From an uncultured Saprospiraceae bacterium (GTDB lineage Bacteria > Bacteroidota > Bacteroidia > Chitinophagales > Saprospiraceae), in NCBI GenBank assembly GCA_938018185.1, contig CALIIW010000131.1:1-49158 (forward strand): a stretch of DNA of 49,158 nt, in the 5' to 3' direction. Below the pieces are notes generated by a model. It searched no databases. It saw only the letters and a list, made by a program, of their open reading frames with translations, and was not told the DNA's origin. A program made the translations under genes and the position numbers. Shown piece after piece: positions 1 through 7,463 of the stretch (position 1 is its first letter; every line of letters begins with the position of its first letter).

Positions 1-1
1 C

Positions 2-2596
2 AAAACTTTACTCACAGAAGACTTTGCTTCAGAAGCAATTGATATGGATGGAGATGGAGATATAGATCTGGTTTCCATATTTAATTTTGCAGAAGATTTT
101 CCACATGCAAATCAAGGCATAGCAGTCTTAGAAAATAAAGGTAATGGAGTGTTTGAAAGTCATGTGGCATTCGATAGGACAAGAAGAATAGCTGATAGAA
201 CGTACAGGAATTCTGATATAAACATTTATGAAATTAAGGATATGGATAATAATGGCCTGATGGATTTTGTGATGACCATTGTTTATGATGAAAATCCATT
301 ATGCAATAGTTGTGTTGAAAACGACCACAACATCATCTTCAATAATGGGGGATTTGATTTTGGGACCTTGCGTATTTTTAACAGATATGATGAAACAAGC
401 GAACCAGGTTTTATGATAAGTGGTGACCTAGACAATGATGGAGATCTGGATATTTTACAAGGAACCATTCATCCAGAAGAATCTTTACGCGTGTACATCA
501 ATGAATCCAATCAAGATTTCAATCGCCGGCCTATACCCATCCTTGATGATGTAGATAGAATATTTAGGCCCGGACTTTTTGATGTAGATGCTGATGGTGA
601 TTTAGACATTAATGGCGCCATCGTAAATTCTGATCCAAGCTATTTTATTAATGATGGTCAAGGTAATTTTACACCAATGCTTATTCCATCAGGTAAAGTT
701 CTAGATGGGACTCCTAGTGTTGATTACGATGGAGATGGTGAATTGGACATTATAGGTGCTCCAAGACAAACCTGGAAGGAATATTTAGCAATTTATTGTT
801 ATTATGAACATGAGATCAGTTATGACTTAAATAGAGATGATCACAAAATAATCAAAGTCCTAGATATGGACGAAGATGGTGATATTGATCTTTGGGTGGA
901 ACACATTAATGAAGACCGAATTGTTTATTGGGAAAATAAAAGAATTGATGATAATGTCACAGTAGCCTTAGAAGTGACCTGCCCAGAGGAGGTCCTTGTT
1001 AATACAAGTGCCGCATCAGTTTATGTTGACTTAGAATTGCCTGTGGTGATTTCTGATTGTGCAGCTGGTTACAGTATTGACACACTCGGAGACCTTTTTC
1101 CTGATCAAATGTATCCTCCAGGTTTATATACTGTGCAGTATAATATAACAGATAATTGCAATTCAGAAATTAAGTCTTGTTTCTTCGATATTGCAATAGA
1201 ACAAATTCAAGCAGGAGACTGTCCTTCAGAATTGCCAGGCTATTCTTACTTGGGAGAAATAGATGAACATAAATATTTTCTTTCGGAGGAGCGTCTCAAT
1301 TGGAATGATGCTTCTTTAGCTGCAGCAAAAATTGGAACATACTTAGTCGCTATTGATGATGAATTTGAAAACGAATTTTTAAGCGCTAGTTTAAACGAGC
1401 TTGCTTTTATCGGATATAGTGATGGACAAGAAGAAGGAAATTTTGTTTGGCAAAATGGCCAACAAGAGGATTACGAAAACTTCCATACGCTAAATAGTGA
1501 ATATGGAGATAATGCCTATATTAATTTCTGGGATGGACAATGGGGTTTGGATGGACCTTACTCCGAAAGAAAGTATGTTGTCGAATTAGAATGCGGAAAT
1601 GCAATTGATTGTTATTTAGAGTTCTCAAACGCTGAAGTGGCCTGTTTTGACAACAGTACGCCAGAGATTGAAGACGATGGCTTTTACATTGATCTTGTAG
1701 TTGATGCTTTTGGTTTAAGAACCAGCGAGTGGATTTTAACAATCAACGGGGAAGGCTTCACAGGAGTGTATGGTGAATTGCAAAACATAGGACCTTTTAA
1801 ACTTGCAGACTTTGGCAATACGCTAAGCCTGATGATTGAAGATGCCGAGTTTAATTGTGCCAACGAATTAACCTTAGATCTTCCAGAATCATGTTCTGGA
1901 ATGGATCTTTGTCCAGAAGAACTAGAAAGCTTTTCAAACTTTGGTTCTTTTGAGAATAGTACTTATTATCTCTATTCCATAGCAACGACCTGGCAAGAAG
2001 CCAGTTACATTTGTGAGCAAAATGGTGGGCACCTAGTAAGTTTAGAATCAGAAGAAGAGAACGAGTTTGTAGGAAATTTAATTTCTGAAATAATTCACAT
2101 TGGCCTAAATGATCAGTCTCAAGAAGGATCCTTCGAGTGGAGTGGGCAAGGTGCCATAGCTTATTCTAATTTTAGCGATTGTGTTTTTTGCCCGACGAAC
2201 TCTGAGGTAAATGATTATGGTAGTATGAATTTTTGGGATGGTTCTTGGAATGTTGATGGTCCATATGCGGAAAGAAGATTCCTGATGGAGCTGACCTGTA
2301 ATCCAATAGAAGATACTGGTGTCATTCAGCCAAGACTAGCCGAAGAACAAAAGCCGTTTTCTGAAATTCGATTATACCCTAATCCAACTTCTGGTTACAC
2401 GACGATGAGCATGTATTCTGAAAATGAAAAGTCAACTACTTTGAAAGTTTATGACAGCCATGGTGTTGAGAGGATGCAGTTGTCATTTGACTTGCGAAAA
2501 GGAACCAACAAATTCACATTGGATTTGTTTGGACTAAATGCTGGCTTGTACTTCCTTAATGTAGAAGCGCAAAATTTAAAACTTATTAAAAGGTAA
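2..2596 (+). CDS. Secreted FG-GAP/C-type-lectin T9SS protein (5' end outside window)
   Basis: This is the 3' part of a large secreted protein; the frame is open from base 2, so the true start and any signal peptide lie upstream. The first 300 or so residues carry repeated Asp-rich DGDGDIDL-like motifs typical of FG-GAP/VCBS calcium-binding repeats. An HYR-like segment follows (about 315-400). Two C-type-lectin-like domains come next, about 405-530 and 640-770, each with paired Cys and a NFWDG-W-DGPY-ER signature. The last 80 residues (LYPNPTSG onward, ending KLIKR) form a type A T9SS sorting domain. It is therefore probably exported by T9SS and held at the cell surface or released, with a role in adhesion or glycan binding (inference). 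A strong hairpin terminator follows the stop. Confidence 0.85.
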   Translation, partial: KTLLTEDFASEAIDMDGDGDIDLVSIFNFAEDFPHANQGIAVLENKGNGVFESHVAFDRTRRIADRTYRNSDINIYEIKDMDNNGLMDFVMTIVYDENPLCNSCVENDHNIIFNNGGFDFGTLRIFNRYDETSEPGFMISGDLDNDGDLDILQGTIHPEESLRVYINESNQDFNRRPIPILDDVDRIFRPGLFDVDADGDLDINGAIVNSDPSYFINDGQGNFTPMLIPSGKVLDGTPSVDYDGDGELDIIGAPRQTWKEYLAIYCYYEHEISYDLNRDDHKIIKVLDMDEDGDIDLWVEHINEDRIVYWENKRIDDNVTVALEVTCPEEVLVNTSAASVYVDLELPVVISDCAAGYSIDTLGDLFPDQMYPPGLYTVQYNITDNCNSEIKSCFFDIAIEQIQAGDCPSELPGYSYLGEIDEHKYFLSEERLNWNDASLAAAKIGTYLVAIDDEFENEFLSASLNELAFIGYSDGQEEGNFVWQNGQQEDYENFHTLNSEYGDNAYINFWDGQWGLDGPYSERKYVVELECGNAIDCYLEFSNAEVACFDNSTPEIEDDGFYIDLVVDAFGLRTSEWILTINGEGFTGVYGELQNIGPFKLADFGNTLSLMIEDAEFNCANELTLDLPESCSGMDLCPEELESFSNFGSFENSTYYLYSIATTWQEASYICEQNGGHLVSLESEEENEFVGNLISEIIHIGLNDQSQEGSFEWSGQGAIAYSNFSDCVFCPTNSEVNDYGSMNFWDGSWNVDGPYAERRFLMELTCNPIEDTGVIQPRLAEEQKPFSEIRLYPNPTSGYTTMSMYSENEKSTTLKVYDSHGVERMQLSFDLRKGTNKFTLDLFGLNAGLYFLNVEAQNLKLIKR

Positions 2597-2620
2597 TAAG
2601 AATACAGCATAATAAAGAAG

Positions 2621-2660
2621 AAGCTTAAAGTGTCCCGAATACTTTAAGCTTTTTCTTTTT
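2621..2660 (+). terminator. Rho-independent terminator after the lectin-like T9SS gene
   Basis: An 11-bp perfect stem (2621-2631 with 2641-2651, AAGCTTAAAGT and its complement) with a 9-nt loop is followed by a T-rich run. It begins 24 nt after the stop codon. Confidence 0.8.
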
Positions 2661-2774
2661 AGAAACAAAATCCAAGTACAGATAATTGTGCAAAGCATTA
2701 ACAATTCGTTTGAACGCTCATTAACAAAATTCTTTATTCCTTAGACTAAATTGCATTCATAAATAACATAGGAT

Positions 2775-3665
2775 ATGAAAGCAATACTGATTTTTGTAAT
2801 ATCTTCTTTATGTTTAGTTGGCCTACATGGCCAGACATTCACAGATAAAAAAGGAGACATCCACCTCTGGGGTAAATGCAATCTAGAAGATATTAAGGGA
2901 GAAAACTATATCGATTGGTATACAAAAAACTATGAAGATTTTAATCCTGCACCTCATAAGGGCGTTAGTGCTAGTTTGAATGATGTCAAAGTGAAAATAT
3001 TTATCGGCAGCTGGTGCGGAGACACCAAATTCCTCCTTCCTAAATTTATCAAATCCTGGGAAGCTATGAATCTCCCATTGAGTCAATTGGAGTTTGTCGC
3101 AGTTCATTACGAAGGGGAACTTTACAAACAAGGTCCAAACAAAGAAACGGCAGGTTTAAACATCCATCGTGTTCCCACTTTTATATTTGAAAAAGAAGGT
3201 AAAGAAATTGGAAGAATAGTAGAAAGATCGGTCCATGATTTAGACACTGATATTAAATGTATAGCGATGGGTCATGCATATAATCCTAGATATATAGCTG
3301 TCAAAATGATGGATGAAGTGCTGAAAGAAAATGCACTTGATTCTTTAAGTAGTGAAAGCTTCCAAAAAATGGTTTCGAAGAAACTGAGAAGAGAAATTAG
3401 TTCTCCTTTTGAGTTAAACACCTATGCATGGGTGCTCTTTACAGAAAAAAGAATGGAAGAAGCGGAATTTGTCTTTCAATTGAATTCAAAACTATTTAAA
3501 TATGAACCATACATTAGAGAAAGCTATGGCCGTTACTTAATGAAAAATGAAAAGTGGGAAGAGGCTAAAAAAGAATATCTGGAATCCCTTAGAATAGAAC
3601 CTGATAATAAAATGGGGGTGAAGCGATTAGCGGAAATTTATAATAATCTTGGAGATAAATCATAG
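2775..3665 (+). CDS. Secreted thioredoxin-fold protein with C-terminal TPR
   Basis: A 296-residue protein with a signal peptide (about residues 1-19, cleavage near LHGQ). The middle is a thioredoxin-like fold: SWCGD at 79-83 lies at the usual active-site position and a cis-Pro motif VPTF lies near 133. Only the first Cys of a CxxC pair is present (C81-G-D-T), so classical disulfide exchange is unlikely and a single-Cys or non-redox role fits better. Residues about 210-290 are helical and look like two TPR units (ESLRIEPDNKMGVKRLAEIY). It probably acts in the periplasm. It stands alone between a terminator upstream and a 97-bp gap downstream. The partner is unknown. Confidence 0.65.
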   Translation: MKAILIFVISSLCLVGLHGQTFTDKKGDIHLWGKCNLEDIKGENYIDWYTKNYEDFNPAPHKGVSASLNDVKVKIFIGSWCGDTKFLLPKFIKSWEAMNLPLSQLEFVAVHYEGELYKQGPNKETAGLNIHRVPTFIFEKEGKEIGRIVERSVHDLDTDIKCIAMGHAYNPRYIAVKMMDEVLKENALDSLSSESFQKMVSKKLRREISSPFELNTYAWVLFTEKRMEEAEFVFQLNSKLFKYEPYIRESYGRYLMKNEKWEEAKKEYLESLRIEPDNKMGVKRLAEIYNNLGDKS

Positions 3666-3695
3666 CTTTGCTGATAAGGTTTCCATAATACAAGA

Positions 3696-3722
3696 TTTAC
3701 TAAAATTTTAAAGTTTAGTAAA
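3696..3722. repeat. AT-rich inverted repeat before the hydrolase gene
   Basis: TTTACTAAA (3696-3704) and TTTAGTAAA (3714-3722) form a perfect 9-bp inverted repeat with a 9-nt spacer, 40 bp before the next start codon. It lacks a T-run. It could be an operator or a weak mRNA hairpin; the function is not known. Confidence 0.4.
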
Positions 3723-3762
3723 CATCGATTCTTGGAACCTAGACTTCCAAAACATTTAGAAT

Positions 3763-5463
3763 ATGAAGGTTCTCAAATATCTACCACTACTTCTTCTGCT
3801 CCTATCTTGCAAACAATCTGTTGGGCAGACTCAGGCTATGAATATTGAAAGAAATGTCCTAGATAGTCTTGATGAGGACTATGGATATTATCTCGCTATT
3901 ACTCCCAAGTCAAAAGATATAAAAGGGACCATGGTATTGATGCCAGGGTTTGGACAGAAAGCAGAAAACGTTTTTATAGATACCGATCTCCATAAGTTTG
4001 CTTTTGAAAATGGACTCATGACTATAAGCATTTCTACTGGAATGAGAATGTCGGCTGATGAAATGATGCAAACTAAAATTAGTGCATTACTTAGACATGC
4101 CATATCGAAGTATGATTTAAAAAAAGAAAATTTTGTTTTTGGAGGCTTCTCTGCGGGAGGCAGAATTTGTCTGAGATATGTAGAATTATGCAAGCAATAT
4201 CCTGCCAACTTTCCTGTTGACCCAAGTGCTGTATTTATGGCGGATGCTCCAGTGGATGTTTTTCATTCTTGGGAGATGATGCAATCCCTTAAGGAAGCTG
4301 CTAATTCTGAAATGGCTGTGCAAGAGGCCAATTGGGTGGAGAAAATGTACAGAGAGCAATACGGTACAACTCCTGGAGAAAAACCAGAGATTTTCAAACC
4401 TTTCAACCCATTTTCACTAAATGAAAAAATTGAAGGAAACGAAAGATTCTTGAAGGATGTCGCTGTAAGAGCTTACCATGATGTGGACATCCCTTGGAGA
4501 CTTATTAATAGGAATCAAAGTGTGCAGCACAGTAATTTTTTAGTCAGTTCAGAACTAATCAACCGACTACTTTTATTAGGCAATACTAAAGCAGAATTTG
4601 TGCAGACTTATCAAACAGGATTTAGAGCAAATGGTAAACGTCATCCACATTCTTGGTCGATTATAGATTCTAGAACTTGCATAGAATGGATTCTGAAAAA
4701 TTTGGATGGTACATCTTCTGTGACTCCTCAAAAGACAAAGGAAGAAGCTATAGTTCCAATATTAATAAATAAGGAAACACTTTCTGGTTTAAACCTCAGC
4801 CGTGGAAAAAATCCTGAACAACCAGATCGAAAACTCTTTTTTCAAAATATATTTAGGGGAGAAACCCTAAGTGTCCAAGTAATATCCAGTGGAAATGCTT
4901 CTGCTTCTCCGGAAGATTTAGGTATTGATGAATTTTTATTTCTTGTTAATGGAGGGGCGCGACTATCTCCAAAAGGTGCTGCTGAAAAGACTTTTATTGC
5001 AGGTGACTTTTTTATGGTGCCAAGAGGCTTTAATGGAGATTGGGAGACTATTGGTTCTCCTTCATTCCATCATGAAATATCTGTAACGACCGTTGAAAGA
5101 AATGAAGCAGCTCTTGATTCGAAAAAGACAATGCCTGTATTGATGGATAAGCAAAAAATTGCTGGTTTGGGAATCACAAAAACAAGCCAAGGAAAATATT
5201 ATGACTTACTCTATGAAGGGCATGAACTAACAATCACTTTAGAAGGAGAATTGCCTCAAGTAAAAAAAATAGAATCGCCTTTGCAAGAACAAATAATCTA
5301 TATTGCTGAAGGGACACTTTCACTCTGGGATAGTAGTGGCAAAGAATATAATTTTACTACTGGTGATTTTGTAGTTGTTCCACAAGGTTTTACGGGTACT
5401 TGGCAGAGCAGAGGACATGAACTTTTCAGGTTTTTGAAAATGAGGAAGTCCGAGTGGAAATAA
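3763..5463 (+). CDS. Lipoprotein: alpha/beta hydrolase fused to two cupin-like domains
   Basis: A 566-residue putative lipoprotein: a hydrophobic N terminus ends in the lipobox LLSC with Cys16 as the acylation site. Residues about 55-310 resemble an alpha/beta hydrolase, with the nucleophile elbow G-F-S130-A-G-G and a candidate catalytic His in GKRHPHSW (293-295). The C-terminal third holds two related cupin-like repeats, each ending in GDFxxVPxGFxGxW (about 395-415 and 535-555), like the cupin_3/DUF861 group. The substrate cannot be read from sequence; an ester or peptide substrate with sugar or metal binding by the cupins would fit (inference). The neighbours give no pathway. The gene converges with the next gene on the minus strand. 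Confidence 0.65.
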   Translation: MKVLKYLPLLLLLLSCKQSVGQTQAMNIERNVLDSLDEDYGYYLAITPKSKDIKGTMVLMPGFGQKAENVFIDTDLHKFAFENGLMTISISTGMRMSADEMMQTKISALLRHAISKYDLKKENFVFGGFSAGGRICLRYVELCKQYPANFPVDPSAVFMADAPVDVFHSWEMMQSLKEAANSEMAVQEANWVEKMYREQYGTTPGEKPEIFKPFNPFSLNEKIEGNERFLKDVAVRAYHDVDIPWRLINRNQSVQHSNFLVSSELINRLLLLGNTKAEFVQTYQTGFRANGKRHPHSWSIIDSRTCIEWILKNLDGTSSVTPQKTKEEAIVPILINKETLSGLNLSRGKNPEQPDRKLFFQNIFRGETLSVQVISSGNASASPEDLGIDEFLFLVNGGARLSPKGAAEKTFIAGDFFMVPRGFNGDWETIGSPSFHHEISVTTVERNEAALDSKKTMPVLMDKQKIAGLGITKTSQGKYYDLLYEGHELTITLEGELPQVKKIESPLQEQIIYIAEGTLSLWDSSGKEYNFTTGDFVVVPQGFTGTWQSRGHELFRFLKMRKSEWK

Positions 5464-5506
5464 ACTATTTCGTTTCTTTTGAAAATGAGGGTAATTTTTC
5501 TCTCAA

Positions 5507-5839
5507 TTACTTTTTCTTCTGGCGAGAAATATCCACAAGCTGATCTCTATCCTCCGCCTTTACCTCATAAGCCAATACATACAACCCAGATTGCTTCACA
5601 TAAAATTTAGTACCCACAGACCAATACTTTTTGATTTTTGTAAAAGGACCAACATTTAAGCCATATGAAAAAGTAGAACCATTCTTTTTAGGACCTTCCA
5701 CATAGCCGCAGCGTGGCTTAAATCCTTTATTAAAAATCGTCAGATTGATAAAGTCTCCTTTGCCCAAAAGGCTTGATTCTTCTTGGCTATATAAGAGTGT
5801 ACTACCTAAACATATTACTATTACTACTAGGAACCTCAT
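5507..5839 (-). CDS. Small secreted protein, family not recognised
   Basis: A 110-residue protein with a clear signal peptide (MRFLVVIVICLGSTLLYSQ, cleavage about residue 19). The rest is beta-rich (FINLTIFNKGF, YWSVGTKFYVKQSGLYVLAYEV) and ends in a basic tail. The segment about staying within a generic filter (KFYVKQSGLYVLAYEV) recalls small Bacteroidota proteins of unknown function. I do not recognise a family and assign no function. Its stop sits inside a weak GTAATT/AATTAC hairpin (5491-5510) shared with the converging upstream gene. Confidence 0.55.
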   Translation of the reverse strand: MRFLVVIVICLGSTLLYSQEESSLLGKGDFINLTIFNKGFKPRCGYVEGPKKNGSTFSYGLNVGPFTKIKKYWSVGTKFYVKQSGLYVLAYEVKAEDRDQLVDISRQKKK

Positions 5840-5936
5840 ATCTTTTTTCTTTTAAAGACCTAATTCGGGTGATAAGGTTGCAGCTAATTTAAAATTCCTT
5901 GAATATTTACACTGGAGTTAACCTTTATAATTTTTC

Positions 5937-6479
5937 TTATTTCTGTACTTTTTTGTCTGATATAAATTTTCCCAAATAAAACCAATATGGCGCATGTCCA
6001 CCAAGACATTTTTCTGCGATGTGCTCTCTTGATTTGAAGCCATAAATTGCTCTATCCGTTTTTTCTTTTATTGGCCGTATAGCAGCTTTCATAAATTGGG
6101 TATGGCAGTTTTGTATTTCTTCTACCTCTGCGATTGTTGCGTTTTTTGCAAGCTTATTAAATTCTTTCTGCGATCTTGCAGGTATTGTCTTTCTGAAAAT
6201 GTCAAGAGCTGTCATACATGCACATATTTTGTTGCCAGTTTCTATTTGGGCTGCACTTGGTTTTTTACCTTTTGCTTCTTCTTGTTTTTTTGCAATATCA
6301 GATTGTAATATTTCAAATTCTTTTTCAGTAAGCAATTCACTTTTACCTTTTGGCGAATCAGTAATTAATTTGTCTTCTAAACTTGGATTTTTATCTTTTC
6401 CAGGAGTAGAAGTATCATTAGTGCAAGTGCAAAATAAAGTAATACAAAAGGAAAGAAAAATCATATAAATAATTCTCAT
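5937..6479 (-). CDS. Lipoprotein with four conserved Cys, paralogue of the next gene
   Basis: About 180 residues from the ATG at 6479; a longer reading from a TTG at 6506 is rejected because it precedes a perfect signal peptide start (MRIIYMIFLSF). The signal ends in a Cys-rich lipobox (LFCTC). After a Lys/Glu-rich linker, a C-terminal domain of about 110 residues carries ICAC, NCHTQ and EKCLGG Cys motifs and the sequence REHIAEKC. The same domain is in the adjacent gene (6669-7364), with most residues alike, so this is a tandem duplication. The domain is unknown to me. Envelope location is inferred from the lipobox. Confidence 0.65.
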   Translation of the reverse strand: MRIIYMIFLSFCITLFCTCTNDTSTPGKDKNPSLEDKLITDSPKGKSELLTEKEFEILQSDIAKKQEEAKGKKPSAAQIETGNKICACMTALDIFRKTIPARSQKEFNKLAKNATIAEVEEIQNCHTQFMKAAIRPIKEKTDRAIYGFKSREHIAEKCLGGHAPYWFYLGKFISDKKVQK

Positions 6480-6597
6480 GTTATATTGTTTTAAAGTATA
6501 AGACAATCTTAAAATTAAATGGTATTAGCCATTCAAAACTATCCTGTTCTTTTATGTCTATAAGTTGAAGCATGTACATGTTTTTTAGATGGAAAAT

Positions 6598-6631
6598 AAA
6601 AAAAGGATACGATCAATCGCATCCCTTTTTT
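6598..6631 (-). terminator. Terminator of the HDHDGDG-repeat lipoprotein gene
   Basis: On the minus strand a stem of GGGATGCGAT and the near-complementary TCGTATCC, with a 3-nt loop, is followed by TTTTTTTATTTT. It lies 37 bp past the stop of the gene ending at 6669, so the two lipoprotein paralogues are probably separate transcripts. Confidence 0.7.
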
Positions 6632-6668
6632 AATTTCCTGCTATATGAATTTATACGCGAAAAGAAAC

Positions 6669-7364
6669 TTACTTTGGATCTATTGATGTCCTTTCAGATA
6701 CATATTTACCCATATAAAACCAAAATTGTTCATTCCCTCTTAGGCATTTTTTTGCGATGTGTTCTCTCGCTTTAAAGCCAAATATCGAACGATCGGTTTT
6801 TTCTGGAATTGTTCGAATAGCGGCTTTCATATATTGTGTATGACAAATTTGCATTTTTTTAACTTCATCGGCTGAAGCATCACCAGCAAGTATGTTGAAT
6901 TCTTCTTGAGATTTGGCAGAAATCGTTTTATTGAAAATGTTTAAATCAGTCAAGCATTGGCATATTTTGTCACCAGTAGCTTTTTGTTCAGTAGTTGGTT
7001 TTTGTTTTTTTGCTTCTTCTTGCTTTCTTTCAATTTCTGCATTTCTTTTTGCAGCTTCTTCGTCAGTTATCCATTCTCCTTTTACATTTTTATCGTTAGA
7101 AGGGTGATTGGGATCTGGATGCTGTTCATTCTGGCCATGCGCACCTGGTCCGTGATCTGGGACTCCATCGCCATCATGATCGTGAGGAACAGCTTTCTTG
7201 TCATGTTTTCCAGGAGCATGATCTGGGATACCGTCTCCATCATGATCATGGGCTACTGCAGTTTTTCTAATGTCTTGCCCATCCGTAGATGCAGTGCCTT
7301 CTCCACCACATGTACATAAAATTGCAATGCAAAGTGAAAGAATTATCATGTGTATTATTTTCAT
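6669..7364 (-). CDS. Lipoprotein with HDHDGDGxPDH repeats and Cys-rich C-terminal domain
   Basis: About 231 residues from the ATG at 7364, chosen because MKIIHMIILSL aligns with the start of its neighbour; a TTG at 7391 would add nine residues ahead of the signal peptide. The signal ends in LCTC, a lipobox. Two tandem 22-residue repeats then each contain HDHDGDGxPDH, followed by PG and H, a His/Asp-rich pattern that suggests binding of Ca, Zn or another metal (inference; the pattern resembles thrombospondin type-3 loops). The C-terminal 110 residues match the downstream paralogue and share its four Cys (ICQC, ICHTQ, KKCLRG). Its function is unknown; a metal-binding or sensing role at the envelope is possible. 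Confidence 0.7.
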   Translation of the reverse strand: MKIIHMIILSLCIAILCTCGGEGTASTDGQDIRKTAVAHDHDGDGIPDHAPGKHDKKAVPHDHDGDGVPDHGPGAHGQNEQHPDPNHPSNDKNVKGEWITDEEAAKRNAEIERKQEEAKKQKPTTEQKATGDKICQCLTDLNIFNKTISAKSQEEFNILAGDASADEVKKMQICHTQYMKAAIRTIPEKTDRSIFGFKAREHIAKKCLRGNEQFWFYMGKYVSERTSIDPK

Positions 7365-7463
7365 CATTTTAGTGTTTTTTATCGATTTCAAGTATAACGC
7401 TAATTTAAGCTTTTAGCTTGTATGATTGGCCAAGTTCTTAACAGATTTGATGATATATTTGAC

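Noticed and set aside
6480..6506. TTG start adding nine residues to the first lipoprotein (likewise TTG at 7391 for the second)
   Set aside because: Both would precede a complete signal peptide that starts at the ATG; the two paralogues align from that ATG.
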